31,270 bases of DNA from a virus, in the IMG/VR virus record IMGVR_UViG_3300017714_000083, positions 1-31,270 of that record; one strand, 5' to 3'. The position numbers and the translations under genes were made by a program. Below the pieces are notes generated by a model. The model worked only from the letters and a program-made list of their open reading frames with translations, searched no databases and was not told the DNA's origin. Below are positions 10,113-18,334 of this stretch, in pieces (position 1 is the stretch's first letter; every line of letters starts with the position of its first letter).

Positions 10113-11525
10113 ATGGCGACAAAAGATTTAATTAATTTAGGTATATCCCCAGACTCAGGTACAGGAGACTCAGCTAGAAAAGGTGGGTCTAAAATCAATG
10201 AGCTATTTGCTGATGTATATAGTAAATTTGGTGATAATCCTATTGGCCAAGATGTAGATAAACCATTCTACGGTTATAGAAGAAGATTTGGTGAATTCGA
10301 ATATCGTGTTGGTGAATTACATCCAGCAGGTAAATATCTAAATATATCTTTTAGAACGCCAGATGCTACAAGAGATTCAGATTACAATTCAGGTTTTAAA
10401 TTACTTGACCAAACAAGAGGTTGGAGAATAGATGCAGATTCTGATGGTGATGGTATACCAGACTTATATTTAGATTCAGAATTTTACTTTGCATCAAGAG
10501 GTGAAATGATAGATGTTGATGCTTCAGGTATTAACACTAATAGAACTTTTCATGTAGTTTTACCTTTAGCTCAACCAGGTGATGTTATTAAAATTAGAGA
10601 ATCAAGAGGTTCATTCTCTAATAGTAGAACTATGTCAGTTTGGACAACACCATTTAGATTTAAAGATTCAGACCAAAGAGCTGAATGGGCAACTAATTCT
10701 GGAGGCATATCAGCCCCTGATGCTAGACATACACATATTAGAAATGTAGATGGTATATTTACAAATGCAGCAGCTTTTAGTATTCCTTTTGATTCAGAAG
10801 GCGCAGTTTACGATAAAAGAGCTTTAGGATATGGAGTAAACTATTCAGGTGTATTAAGTTCAAACGGCGTTAAATCACCTGTATTACTAAATTCACCTCA
10901 CTCAATTTATGAATTCACATATTCAGGACATGATATTGGTTGGGTATTTGTAAGACAAAATATTAGGTCAGCAGCAAGAGATTCAGATTCAATAAGAATA
11001 TTTACAGATAATTTTGACTCAGATGATTGGCATAAAACTACATCTGCATTTAACATTAATGGAGTGGAAGAAGTACCGGCCGGAAGATTTATGCTGCCAA
11101 TGACTGCGGCCGCTTTTACAGATTCACAACAAAATAGAGAATTCGCAAACTTAGCATCAGTGATGGATGTGAAAGTTTTCAAAAAAGTATATAAAGCTGG
11201 AACATTAGCGGCTGTAAATACAGAAGTATTAGGTTTTATAAGAACACAAGCTTATAATGCTATTGATTCTGAAATGACATCATCATCTCCAGACTCAGAT
11301 AAAATACAAAGATTTAAAACAATATGGGGTACACAAGGTGCAGACTCAGATGCAATATCAGGAAATCCAAATAGTTATGGACACGATGGATATGTTGGGT
11401 TTGAATCAGCTGACCAAATGTACATACCAGTCACCGTGACAACAGTGACAGATACTGCAGGTAATGCTATTATCTTTTCTCAGACTAAATTTAAAGGTCA
11501 AGCGAAGATAATTACAATGGGATAA
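10113..11525 (+). CDS. Tail-fibre-like virion protein (470 aa)
   Basis: Residues 7-33 (NLGISPDSGTGDSARKGGSKINELFADVY, shown here as a pattern NxGxxPxxxTGD-R-K-LF-VY) are the same module as in the protein at 7285, expected at the attachment end of fibre or baseplate proteins. The remainder is rich in Gly, Ser, Asp and aromatic residues and has no motif I recognise. Seven DSD tripeptides, plus DSDGDGIPD at about residue 109, which resembles a DxDxDG calcium loop, occur through it. The start is the ATG four bases after a late box. It lies in a row of three fibre-like genes between gp15 and the reverse-strand island. Receptor binding or baseplate decoration is inferred. Confidence 0.7.
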   Translation: MATKDLINLGISPDSGTGDSARKGGSKINELFADVYSKFGDNPIGQDVDKPFYGYRRRFGEFEYRVGELHPAGKYLNISFRTPDATRDSDYNSGFKLLDQTRGWRIDADSDGDGIPDLYLDSEFYFASRGEMIDVDASGINTNRTFHVVLPLAQPGDVIKIRESRGSFSNSRTMSVWTTPFRFKDSDQRAEWATNSGGISAPDARHTHIRNVDGIFTNAAAFSIPFDSEGAVYDKRALGYGVNYSGVLSSNGVKSPVLLNSPHSIYEFTYSGHDIGWVFVRQNIRSAARDSDSIRIFTDNFDSDDWHKTTSAFNINGVEEVPAGRFMLPMTAAAFTDSQQNREFANLASVMDVKVFKKVYKAGTLAAVNTEVLGFIRTQAYNAIDSEMTSSSPDSDKIQRFKTIWGTQGADSDAISGNPNSYGHDGYVGFESADQMYIPVTVTTVTDTAGNAIIFSQTKFKGQAKIITMG

Positions 11526-11528
11526 ATA
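11521..11528 (+). promoter_or_regulatory. Late promoter box GATAAATA, four bases before ATG
   Basis: The box overlaps the stop codon of the preceding gene and is four bases from the ATG at 11533. Same arrangement as at 10101; no ribosome binding site at normal spacing. Confidence 0.6.
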
Positions 11529-11532
11529 ATAT

Positions 11533-13704
11533 ATGACTATTAACTTTTCAAATGGCAGACCAGTTTATAAACACCGTAGAAGTTTATCTACAGGTTTAAA
11601 TGCTGAGGGTCAACCGACTACAGACCAAATTGAACAAGGTGAGATAGCAATTAACCTATCCACTAGAAAGTTATACACAAAAAGACCTACAGTCACAAGA
11701 GACTCAGATGGCACATCTAATATTTTAGCTGTAGAAAAAGTACAGATATCTGGTGTCAAATATAGAATGCCAGGATTTAGACCGTATGGTCAACAATTTC
11801 AAAATGGTTCACAAATTAGAATTATTTCTAGAAGAATATTAGATTCAGACCAAGCAGGATTAAATGTTAAATTAAGAATCAGACAATCTGGTTTCTTAGA
11901 TTCAGATTTTGCTTTAAATTTTGTAAGAGATTCAGATGGTTATTCACCTACATTTGTAGATTCAGATTCTACAAAAACTTTATCAGCAATTACAGGTTCT
12001 GGTAGAGATTCAACTATTCAAAATGGTGATGGCAAAAATTATAAAGTAAGACACATACCAGTATCTAAAGCTTTTAGAAATAGAGCAAATAGTGATAAAT
12101 TAAAATTACTATTGCATGATTCAGATGGTACTACAGATTCAGATATTACACCTGTAAATGCTGTGCATGGTAGTAAATTTGGTGGTGGTGTTGTAGATAT
12201 ATCTTTCAATATTGATTCAGATTTATCATCATCACAAATTGCAACAAGAATAGCAAATGCTGTAAATGCATCAGCTTCTCTTAACTCTATGGACCAAAAC
12301 ATTATTGCTGAAATAGATAAAGTAAATGCATCCATCGTTTACATTTATGGTGGTGATAAAAAATTAGAAGTAGAAACGGCAGATAAATTTGTACAAACTA
12401 CAGACCATTCCATTACAGCTTTACGTAAGTTTGTACCTACAGATTCAGATACATTTTTCTTAAAAAGAGATTCAGATAATGATTCAGACTTTGCAAAACG
12501 TGTAGAGATTACTTTCTTCTTTGGTGATGAAACTACTCCACGTATAGCATCTTCTGGTGAAGTAATGGAAACATCTACATTTGGTATTAATGAAATAGTA
12601 AATTCACCAATATATCAGAGAAAAGGTATTACTCTGAAAAATATGGTGGGTAATATTGGTACAATTGACTCAGATGAAACAGCTCCTGGTCAAATGGGTG
12701 TCACTGAAAATAACAGATTTAAAATTAGAGGAGCTGCATTTACTGGTGCTGATGAAGTTGTCACACTAAACGCAGTTGCAGTTGTTAGTGCTACACCTCC
12801 AGCGTTTGATGTTGAAAATGGTTCATTATGGTTAGAAGATAATAGTAATAAAACACCAAGATTTGATTCAGTGGATTCAGAAACACACCACATGGAAGTT
12901 GTATTCAATAGACGTGGTTCATTCTCAGGTAATCCAGATTCAGAATTCTCAGTTCCTTATGGTGCATTAGTAAATCAAACTGCAGCTGATTCAGAAGATA
13001 AAGTATTACAAATTGATGTAGGAGATTCAGAAGCAAGGGTTGCTAGAAAAATTGTTAACTTATTAAATGATTCTGACTATGCAACAAGAGCAGGTAGAAA
13101 AGGTACAGCAATTCAAAGAAACTCATTTGGTTCAGGTCTTATGGGTGTTTATGATTCAGATTCAGATGGTTCTCCTAGAGGAACAGGATATAACTTTATA
13201 TCAGTTATGTATGATTCAGAGCATGACTCTGATTTATTTGGTAAGAGAATTTATCTACCAACAACTGATGATTCAGATGGTAGAAACATAGTTGTAAGAA
13301 CTGGTACAGATACCGATGCACATTTTGATGGGCTTGTAATAGAAATTATAAACAAACAGTCTGAAACAGGTAGAACATTTGCTGGATTTAGAGCTGCAGA
13401 AATTTATTTCTTAGATGCTACTTTAATTGATGATCCAACTGCACAAAATAAAGCATTGGATATGTCTTCAGCAGAAAGAACAGAAAAGAATATTGTTAAA
13501 CACTCAGTAAAACCAGGTACAAATAATACAGACTCAGATGGTTCATATAGATATGCAGAGTGGAGGTCTATTGATTCAACATCAGTATTATCACCACAAT
13601 CTTTATCACTCTCAGTTGCGGGTCAGAGTTTTTCTAGTACTCAATCACTAATTATACAAGACGTAAACGGATTAACGGTTCTTTCAGGGTCGTTATTAGT
13701 ATAG
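11533..13704 (+). CDS. Fibre/adhesin-like virion protein with Mtd-type N-terminus (723 aa)
   Basis: Residues 20-50 contain GLNAEGQPTTDQIEQGEIAI, then NLSTRKLYTK. This is the pattern of the N-terminal particle-attachment domain of phage fibres and of the major tropism determinant family (GELAINxxDGKLYxK). The rest is a long beta-rich chain. It is the richest in DSD tripeptides (18 by eye, for example in the regions of residues 130-160 and 300-320). Short segments such as IATRIANAVNAS (about residue 236) look helical. There is no C-type-lectin-like variable end or template repeat that would suggest diversity generation. Role as fibre or adhesin is inferred from the N-terminus and position. Confidence 0.7.
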   Translation: MTINFSNGRPVYKHRRSLSTGLNAEGQPTTDQIEQGEIAINLSTRKLYTKRPTVTRDSDGTSNILAVEKVQISGVKYRMPGFRPYGQQFQNGSQIRIISRRILDSDQAGLNVKLRIRQSGFLDSDFALNFVRDSDGYSPTFVDSDSTKTLSAITGSGRDSTIQNGDGKNYKVRHIPVSKAFRNRANSDKLKLLLHDSDGTTDSDITPVNAVHGSKFGGGVVDISFNIDSDLSSSQIATRIANAVNASASLNSMDQNIIAEIDKVNASIVYIYGGDKKLEVETADKFVQTTDHSITALRKFVPTDSDTFFLKRDSDNDSDFAKRVEITFFFGDETTPRIASSGEVMETSTFGINEIVNSPIYQRKGITLKNMVGNIGTIDSDETAPGQMGVTENNRFKIRGAAFTGADEVVTLNAVAVVSATPPAFDVENGSLWLEDNSNKTPRFDSVDSETHHMEVVFNRRGSFSGNPDSEFSVPYGALVNQTAADSEDKVLQIDVGDSEARVARKIVNLLNDSDYATRAGRKGTAIQRNSFGSGLMGVYDSDSDGSPRGTGYNFISVMYDSEHDSDLFGKRIYLPTTDDSDGRNIVVRTGTDTDAHFDGLVIEIINKQSETGRTFAGFRAAEIYFLDATLIDDPTAQNKALDMSSAERTEKNIVKHSVKPGTNNTDSDGSYRYAEWRSIDSTSVLSPQSLSLSVAGQSFSSTQSLIIQDVNGLTVLSGSLLV

Positions 13705-13712
13705 GATAAATT
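13705..13712 (+). promoter_or_regulatory. Weak late-promoter-like box GATAAATT abutting ATG
   Basis: One mismatch from NATAAATA at the last base, and it touches the ATG at 13713 directly instead of leaving four bases. It may be a degenerate box or a chance AT-rich sequence after the preceding TAG stop. Confidence 0.3.
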
Positions 13713-14708
13713 ATGGCAAGACCATTAAAAGTAAACGGAACTTCAGGCTTGAAACAAATGACCGACGGCGAGTTGGATCGTTTACAATATAATATCCGAA
13801 AACGTTATGCATCTTTCCTACAATATTATCATACATCTTCTGGTGTAAATGCTGCAAACGGACAAACATCTGCTGGTACAGGTCCTGCAGGAGCTTTAAA
13901 TGTTGGTTCAGTTTCTGGTTGGACATCTATTGGTTCAGCCACAGATACAGCTTCTACTCAACAAGCAAATACACAAGCAAGAAATAACTCTGGTGGTGAT
14001 GACTATCCTTCATTTCCAGGTTTAGGTACAAGCACTGTTGCAACTTATGCATATCATCAAAATAGGTCAGCATCTACTTTAGGTACATCATTTTCTGCTA
14101 ATGACCAATATTCATACTTAAAATTTGTATCACCTGCTACACTTAGAACAGCATCTGGATATAATGATGATTATTTTGACGAAATTATTTCTCAATGTTT
14201 AGTAGATATGTATTCAGGTGATGAAGTAGGTTCATATAGAATAGGTACAAATGCTCCAACAAATGGTGGAAGTGGTACTTGGGTAGACTGTGGAACTTGG
14301 CATAGTGATACTACATATTCAGCTGGTACAACAACTCATAAACTTTGGATAAAAACAGCATTAGGTTCAGTTCCTGGTAGTGATATAAAACCTGTAATGT
14401 GGAATGGTACAGTAGTAAAAGAAATAGCATCAATTGATGAAACTGGTTCATACCAAGCCACAAGTTTTATAGACCAAGCATGTATTCCTGCACTTATTAA
14501 TAAAGTAGCAGCATCTAAATTACAATATTCAGTGGTGACTTCCGCTCCAAGTGGTAGTTCAAATAGAGGTTCTTTCACTGATACTAGACAGACAACTGAT
14601 AACCAAACACAATCTTTTAGTGACCCAACTTATACATCAACTTCAACACCGTCAGGTTCAGCAACGGCACAAGCGACTTATTATCTCTCGCTTGCTAATC
14701 CGGCGTAG
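13713..14708 (+). CDS. Virion structural protein, marine T4-like MARPLKVN family (331 aa)
   Basis: The N-terminus MARPLKVNGTSGLKQMTDGE is a pattern I recall from structural proteins of cyanophages and related marine T4-like phages, usually placed next to fibre genes. Residues 10-35 look helical; the rest is Gly/Ser/Thr/Tyr-rich and probably beta-structured, with a low-complexity Ser/Thr-rich C-terminus (about 285-320). Unlike its upstream neighbours it has no DSD tripeptide, which makes it a useful internal control. Function in the particle is unknown. Confidence 0.7.
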   Translation: MARPLKVNGTSGLKQMTDGELDRLQYNIRKRYASFLQYYHTSSGVNAANGQTSAGTGPAGALNVGSVSGWTSIGSATDTASTQQANTQARNNSGGDDYPSFPGLGTSTVATYAYHQNRSASTLGTSFSANDQYSYLKFVSPATLRTASGYNDDYFDEIISQCLVDMYSGDEVGSYRIGTNAPTNGGSGTWVDCGTWHSDTTYSAGTTTHKLWIKTALGSVPGSDIKPVMWNGTVVKEIASIDETGSYQATSFIDQACIPALINKVAASKLQYSVVTSAPSGSSNRGSFTDTRQTTDNQTQSFSDPTYTSTSTPSGSATAQATYYLSLANPA

Positions 14709-14709
14709 G

Positions 14710-14717
14710 AATAAATA
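14710..14717 (+). promoter_or_regulatory. Late promoter box AATAAATA, four bases before ATG
   Basis: Located right after the preceding stop codon and four bases before the ATG at 14722, with no Shine-Dalgarno sequence at usable distance. Confidence 0.6.
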
Positions 14718-14721
14718 ATAT

Positions 14722-15477
14722 ATGTCAGACGATTACATAACAGATAAACCAGAATTTACATCGGCAGATATACAGATGTATGACCGTGAAGGAAACGAAA
14801 CAACTCGTGAAAAGATGCAGGTCAAACGTGGAGCTGTATTACACAACCAAGGTCAAAGAAGAGAATTAATTGATGGTAAACTTACAATTGAAAATGTAAG
14901 ATGGCTAGATGAAGAAAGAACTTTAGTACAAGCTAAATACTTTGATAGTGAAGGTTGGGGTAGAGTAGAAAATCATGCAGCCAATGCTTCTGGTCCTGGT
15001 ACATTCTTTTCAAAAATATTACAGCAATACACAATAGATGATATTGATGAAGATACAAAGGTTTTTTGGCAAGCTGAAGAAGCAGCTTTAGAAGAATATC
15101 AACAGTTTAAAGACTGGAAAGACTCTGGCGGTATTCTTAATAGTCAAATTGATGAAGATGAAATAAGAGCTCAGATAGAACATGAGCTACGTAGTAATAT
15201 TGAATCTGAAAAAGAAGTTATAGAAAAAGTAATTGAAAAAGTAGAAGAGGTACCTGTTGAAGTACCAACTATATCTGTAGAACACATGGCCAAAAACTAC
15301 AGTCAAGAAGATTTATTTAGAATGAAAATCGAAGTATTCGACATTCCGGCCGTAAGAGATGCTAGTAAAGATATTAAATCAAGAATAAGAAAAGCATCTA
15401 CTCCTGTGGAGTTGTTTTCCATAATTCATGAAGCGAACGTGTCTTTTGAAAATGCACAAGCTTCACAGAAGGATTAA
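14722..15477 (+). CDS. Conserved acidic T4-like phage protein of unknown function (251 aa)
   Basis: The N-terminal 130 residues are mixed alpha/beta with an acidic bias. Residues 150-180 are a long, charged, probably helical segment (EKEVIEKVIEKVEEVPVEV). The C-terminus (about 190-245; EDLFRMKIEVFDIPAVRD, KSRIRKAS, VELFSIIHEA) resembles a tail I recall from hypothetical proteins in marine T4-like structural modules. It has no DSD tripeptide. The last 80 bases overlap the end of the convergent glycosyltransferase gene on the other strand. It closes the forward fibre block. I cannot assign a role. Confidence 0.7.
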   Translation: MSDDYITDKPEFTSADIQMYDREGNETTREKMQVKRGAVLHNQGQRRELIDGKLTIENVRWLDEERTLVQAKYFDSEGWGRVENHAANASGPGTFFSKILQQYTIDDIDEDTKVFWQAEEAALEEYQQFKDWKDSGGILNSQIDEDEIRAQIEHELRSNIESEKEVIEKVIEKVEEVPVEVPTISVEHMAKNYSQEDLFRMKIEVFDIPAVRDASKDIKSRIRKASTPVELFSIIHEANVSFENAQASQKD

Positions 15478-16066
15478 ACACTTCATCTTTATTATCATAA
15501 AAATAATCACCAGGATACGCGTCATTACAATCATTTAGCCATTCACTTCCTGGATTTAAAATCATTTTACCAAACCAAGATGATGGCACATATATTAGTT
15601 CTAACTGTTCTTTTACTGAATCCTCTACAAAATATTGTTCACCATTCACTGGACCATGTGTTATGCCGCGTCCAATGTAGTGGTTCATCCAGTACTCAGG
15701 ATCAGAGCATAATTTCTTGTAAATATATTTACAGTCTTTGGGATAATACTTGTAAAAAGCCCCATTTAGACTATAGTCAGGATGAGCAGTATCTTTCCAC
15801 CACGCCTTCAATCCTAGAAACTGACCTTTCTGAATAGGATAATCTATCAATTCCATATAGTCATTCATAAGTAAAATATCAATATCAATTACAACAACTG
15901 GGTCTTCTGTTGGCAATGACATAAATGCTACTTTATTCCATTGTAGTTTAAATCTGCAATCTGATACTCTTACAAAATCTATATTAGGTATTTTAGACCT
16001 TAAATAATCTTCATATTCAGGTCCATATTTGTCTCCAATTCTTACTGCCAGTACTCTTGTACCCAT
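15398..16066 (-). CDS. DxD glycosyltransferase-like protein (222 aa)
   Basis: The N-terminus (TRVLAVRIGDKYGPEYEDYL) follows the same plan as the two other transferases of this unit, followed by a hydrophobic strand and DID at residues 61-63 (VVVIDIDILLMND). DxD is the metal and nucleotide-sugar site of GT-A fold glycosyltransferases. Later conserved-looking pieces include GLKAWW (about 85), NGAFYKYYP and a final KLVHFQKTRS. The start is well supported by AAAGGA eight bases or so upstream. It is last in a four-gene reverse unit, overlapping the preceding gene by 25 bases, and its 3' end overlaps the convergent structural gene by 80 bases. Donor and acceptor cannot be told from sequence. Confidence 0.75.
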   Translation of the reverse strand: MGTRVLAVRIGDKYGPEYEDYLRSKIPNIDFVRVSDCRFKLQWNKVAFMSLPTEDPVVVIDIDILLMNDYMELIDYPIQKGQFLGLKAWWKDTAHPDYSLNGAFYKYYPKDCKYIYKKLCSDPEYWMNHYIGRGITHGPVNGEQYFVEDSVKEQLELIYVPSSWFGKMILNPGSEWLNDCNDAYPGDYFYDNKDEVFNPSVKLVHFQKTRSLHELWKTTPQE

Positions 16067-16824
16067 TTGTAATTCCTTTCTGCTTGATGTAGTTCTAATT
16101 GAAAGTGTTTGTTTCTACCATATTCATCAGTATTAAAAACACATACTATTTTATTCTTTCTATGTCTATGCATATCTGTATCATGTGGCCATTCACATCC
16201 TCTATTAAAAGAGTAATAATATTTAGGTGGTATCTTATCAAATTTATCAAAGTGTCTATATGTAATCCAATTATCAGAACCACCAGTGCATATAAAATAA
16301 ATCTTTTCAGCATTCTTTTTTAAATCACGCCATAATGGTTTACCTTGTTCATCATTCCACATCATCATACCACCATTACATCTGGCACCGTAATTTTTAA
16401 GCCAAAAAGGTTTTTTTTCATCATTCATATTATGCCACCAAGACCTACCTATTAAGGGTTTGTCTTTATGTAATTTAATGATAGGCAATAAACTATTTTG
16501 AATTACTAAGTCTAAATCAAAATACATTTTTTGTCCAGTAATTCCCCACCCATTTGGTTTCCAATAATTTAGTTTAGGTCTATCCCAAAGTCTTGGTAAT
16601 CCAGTTATAAATTCTTCAGATGCATACATTTTTTCTGGTGTTGAGTTTGGTAATTCATCTAAAAAAGGTAATGCAACTATATTAGTGTCCATACCATTTG
16701 TATCATCAGTTTGGCAGTAAAATTTAAAATCAGCTCTTAAATTTCTTTTCACCATATTGTACAAACGATTTACATAATCTATACTATATTTAGTTCCCCA
16801 CCTTACAGTAAATACATTTATCAT
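16042..16824 (-). CDS. DxD glycosyltransferase-like protein (260 aa)
   Basis: The N-terminus INVFTVRWGTKYSIDYVNRL is clearly related to the transferase at 17459 (shared pattern YGTKYS, YVN-LY-M, CxTxD). DLD at residues 103-105 after a hydrophobic strand (GQKMYFDLDLV) is the expected GT-A metal/nucleotide-sugar motif. A CNGGMMMW segment at about residue 150 fits an acceptor-side loop, and the RGCEWPHD region near 212 is conserved-looking. The ATG overlaps the methyltransferase stop as ATGA, so expression is coupled. The pair of paralogues suggests sequential addition of sugars on the same kind of acceptor (inference). Confidence 0.75.
   Translation of the reverse strand: MINVFTVRWGTKYSIDYVNRLYNMVKRNLRADFKFYCQTDDTNGMDTNIVALPFLDELPNSTPEKMYASEEFITGLPRLWDRPKLNYWKPNGWGITGQKMYFDLDLVIQNSLLPIIKLHKDKPLIGRSWWHNMNDEKKPFWLKNYGARCNGGMMMWNDEQGKPLWRDLKKNAEKIYFICTGGSDNWITYRHFDKFDKIPPKYYYSFNRGCEWPHDTDMHRHRKNKIVCVFNTDEYGRNKHFQLELHQAERNYKWVQEYWQ
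16074..16079 (-). promoter_or_regulatory. Ribosome binding site AAAGGA deciding the start at 16066
   Basis: On the reverse strand AAAGGA lies seven bases before the ATG, inside the end of the preceding gene. It is one of few clear Shine-Dalgarno sequences in the window. Confidence 0.6.
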
Positions 16825-17459
16825 TTATATCCTATTACCATAAATCTTTTGTGAATATCATCCCAATCATGGAATGGTTTTTCTCCTGAATAAAGTATTT
16901 CTTTAAAATTGCATTGTTCAATAAACTCATCTAAATTTTTACAACAATTAATGTGTGATGGGTCTTTAGCAAAATTAGTAGATTGAAAAACACACAGACC
17001 ATTTGGATTAAACTCTTCTGTTAAAGGGTACATATGTTCACAACTAGTATTAATCCAAATGTCTGCTTTCAACTTTGAAAGACGTTTCATCTCCCAGTTT
17101 ACATCTATATGATGTGTTGAAATTGCATAATCACCATGTAGTTTTTTTGCTATATCTAAAGCTTCATTATCAAAATCTACTAAGTGTATTTTATCTTTTG
17201 GTTTGAATGTACTTCGTATAAGTGGTACTGTAATTGAACCATACCATGAACCCATAATCCACCATTTAGTACTTCTGTCAATATCAACATATACTTTTAA
17301 AACTTCTAGCATCCAAGTTTTAGCTATAAATTGATTTCTAGAATATGATTTAGCAAAGTCTTCTGTACGATGTGGGTAGTCTTGAGATATTTCAGCTAAT
17401 TGTCTGCTCCATTCCCATACAGGAATAGGAAAAAGTTCCATCATTTTTGTTTGTTGCAT
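16821..17459 (-). CDS. SAM-dependent methyltransferase-like protein (212 aa)
   Basis: Counting from the chosen start, residues 66-81 (WWIMGSWYGSITVPLI) form the glycine-containing SAM-binding loop. LVDFDNEALDIAKK (about 93-106) supplies the acidic residues that bind the ribose, and ADIWINTSCEHMYP is the motif IV-like strand. The SAM loop is IMGSWYG rather than the usual GxGxG. The start chosen is the ATG that overlaps the upstream stop (TAATG at 17459); an ATG eight codons earlier is possible but would overlap more. Situated between two glycosyltransferases, it probably methylates a sugar or related small group. DNA methylation is not indicated: no DPPY-type motif is present. Confidence 0.7.
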   Translation of the reverse strand: MQQTKMMELFPIPVWEWSRQLAEISQDYPHRTEDFAKSYSRNQFIAKTWMLEVLKVYVDIDRSTKWWIMGSWYGSITVPLIRSTFKPKDKIHLVDFDNEALDIAKKLHGDYAISTHHIDVNWEMKRLSKLKADIWINTSCEHMYPLTEEFNPNGLCVFQSTNFAKDPSHINCCKNLDEFIEQCNFKEILYSGEKPFHDWDDIHKRFMVIGYK

Positions 17460-18139
17460 TAGACCCATAGTTCTTTTACCCACTTTTTTCTAATTTGATG
17501 TTGCTTTTTTTCATTGTAGTCAAATAGAATTATACTAGATTCTGGCCTATAATCTTTATCGCAATTCCAATATGAATAACAAAATGTTTGATCGTTTGGA
17601 TATACTCTTATATTTCTTTTTTGTCTATTTTCTAAATAATTATCTATTCCTCTATATAAAAATAAAATCTTATCTCTATTTTCTATAAAGTCATCCCATA
17701 TAAACTGTCTTTTAGTATCTTTATCCCAACACATCACTGATGAATTTAATTCACAATACTTATAGTTATCACCAATTGTCCACTTTTTTTGTTCACCTAA
17801 GTCTATCCAGTTTGTATAAAGTATTCTCATGTAGTTAGTAGGCGCATATAAATGAGTAATATCGTTTTTGATTATAATATCTAAGTCTAAAAACATACCA
17901 TCTTCAAAAAAATCTTCTTTAAACATTAACATTTTCCACCACCATTTATCTAAACCTAGGTCTGGAAGCTCAACAATTTTTATTTCAGGTATTATATCGG
18001 TTGGGTCTTCAGTCATACAATGTAATTCAAATGGAATACTAACATGCCTCGAAAGCATACTATAGAGTGTATTTACATATTGTGATGAATATTTTGTGCC
18101 ATATTTCAAACACACAAAATTTATTTTCGCTGGAAACAT
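17459..18139 (-). CDS. DxD glycosyltransferase-like protein, first gene of the four-gene unit (226 aa)
   Basis: The N-terminus (AKINFVCLKYGTKYSSQYVN) is paralogous to that of the protein at 16042. A WWWKMLMF segment (66-73) precedes FLDLDIIIKND, with DLD at residues 85-87, the GT-A fold DxD motif. The C-terminal part holds YSYWNCD and DYNEKKQHQ segments without known function. The ATG at 18139 is 17 bases downstream of a reverse-strand AATAAATA box, with AAGG between, so this is the promoter-proximal gene of the unit. Nucleotide-sugar donor and acceptor are unknown. Confidence 0.75.
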   Translation of the reverse strand: MFPAKINFVCLKYGTKYSSQYVNTLYSMLSRHVSIPFELHCMTEDPTDIIPEIKIVELPDLGLDKWWWKMLMFKEDFFEDGMFLDLDIIIKNDITHLYAPTNYMRILYTNWIDLGEQKKWTIGDNYKYCELNSSVMCWDKDTKRQFIWDDFIENRDKILFLYRGIDNYLENRQKRNIRVYPNDQTFCYSYWNCDKDYRPESSIILFDYNEKKQHQIRKKWVKELWV

Positions 18140-18156
18140 ATTATAACCTTATAATC

Positions 18157-18164
18157 TATTTATT
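18157..18164 (-). promoter_or_regulatory. Reverse-strand late promoter box AATAAATA
   Basis: Reads AATAAATA on the reverse strand, 17 bases before the first glycosyltransferase gene, with room for a short leader carrying AAGG. It implies that the glycosyltransferase unit is a late transcript. Confidence 0.6.
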
Positions 18165-18187
18165 TTGAAGCTTGGTATAATTATACT

Positions 18188-18334
18188 ATGAAAAAGGCAA
18201 TAAAAAAGACACATGAAGATGATATGGATTGGATGTTAAAAAATCCAATGTTATATATGGTTTTAATACCTTCTTGCATTGCTATTATTCCACCAACTCT
18301 AGCAGTTGCAGTTATCTGGTATCTTCAATCATGA
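18188..18334 (+). CDS. Small single-span membrane protein (48 aa)
   Basis: ATG to TGA gives 48 codons. The N-terminus MKKAIKKTHEDDMDW is charged and is followed by one hydrophobic segment (about residues 21-45, with PMLYMVLIPSCIAIIPPTL), so one inner-membrane span is predicted. An extended -10-like TGGTATAAT lies just upstream (18173-18181) but would start transcription at the ATG, and no ribosome binding site is visible. It fills the gap between the divergent glycosyltransferase unit and the next forward gene. It is short and I recognise no family, so it may not be expressed. Confidence 0.45.
   Translation: MKKAIKKTHEDDMDWMLKNPMLYMVLIPSCIAIIPPTLAVAVIWYLQS

Larger units (their letters stand above)
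79..13539 (+). other. Dispersed Asp-Ser-Asp (DSD) tripeptide family across virion genes
   Basis: The tripeptide DSD recurs in consecutive virion proteins. By eye: 3 in partial gp8, 10 in the 2086-residue protein, 5 in the protein at 7285, 7 in gp14, 5 in gp15, 7 in the protein at 10113, 18 in the protein at 11533, and 4 in the partial gp18 far downstream. Codons vary (GATTCAGAT, GACTCAGAT, GATTCTGAT, GATAGTGAT, GACTCGGAT, GACTCCGAT), which points to selection on the peptide rather than a DNA repeat. None is seen in the proteins at 13713 and 14722, in gp16 or gp17, or in the reverse-strand island. Function unknown. Confidence 0.85.

Noticed and set aside
13067-13291. 74-codon forward frame inside the 723 aa gene
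   Set aside because: Gln/Met-rich shadow produced by the repeated GATTCAGAT-type codons read in another frame.
79-13539. DSD codons as a DNA signal (GANTC methylation sites or uptake-like repeat)
   Set aside because: Asp-Ser with TCN codons creates GANTC automatically, and several copies use AGT for Ser and lack the site, so a DNA-level signal does not explain the motif.
11533-13704. Diversity-generating retroelement suggested by the Mtd-like N-terminus
   Set aside because: No reverse transcriptase, no template repeat and no lectin-type variable end in the window; the N-terminal motif is common in ordinary fibres.
16821-17483. Methyltransferase start at the upstream ATG (17483)
   Set aside because: The TAATG-coupled ATG at 17459 fits the coupling style of the neighbouring genes and avoids a 25-base overlap.
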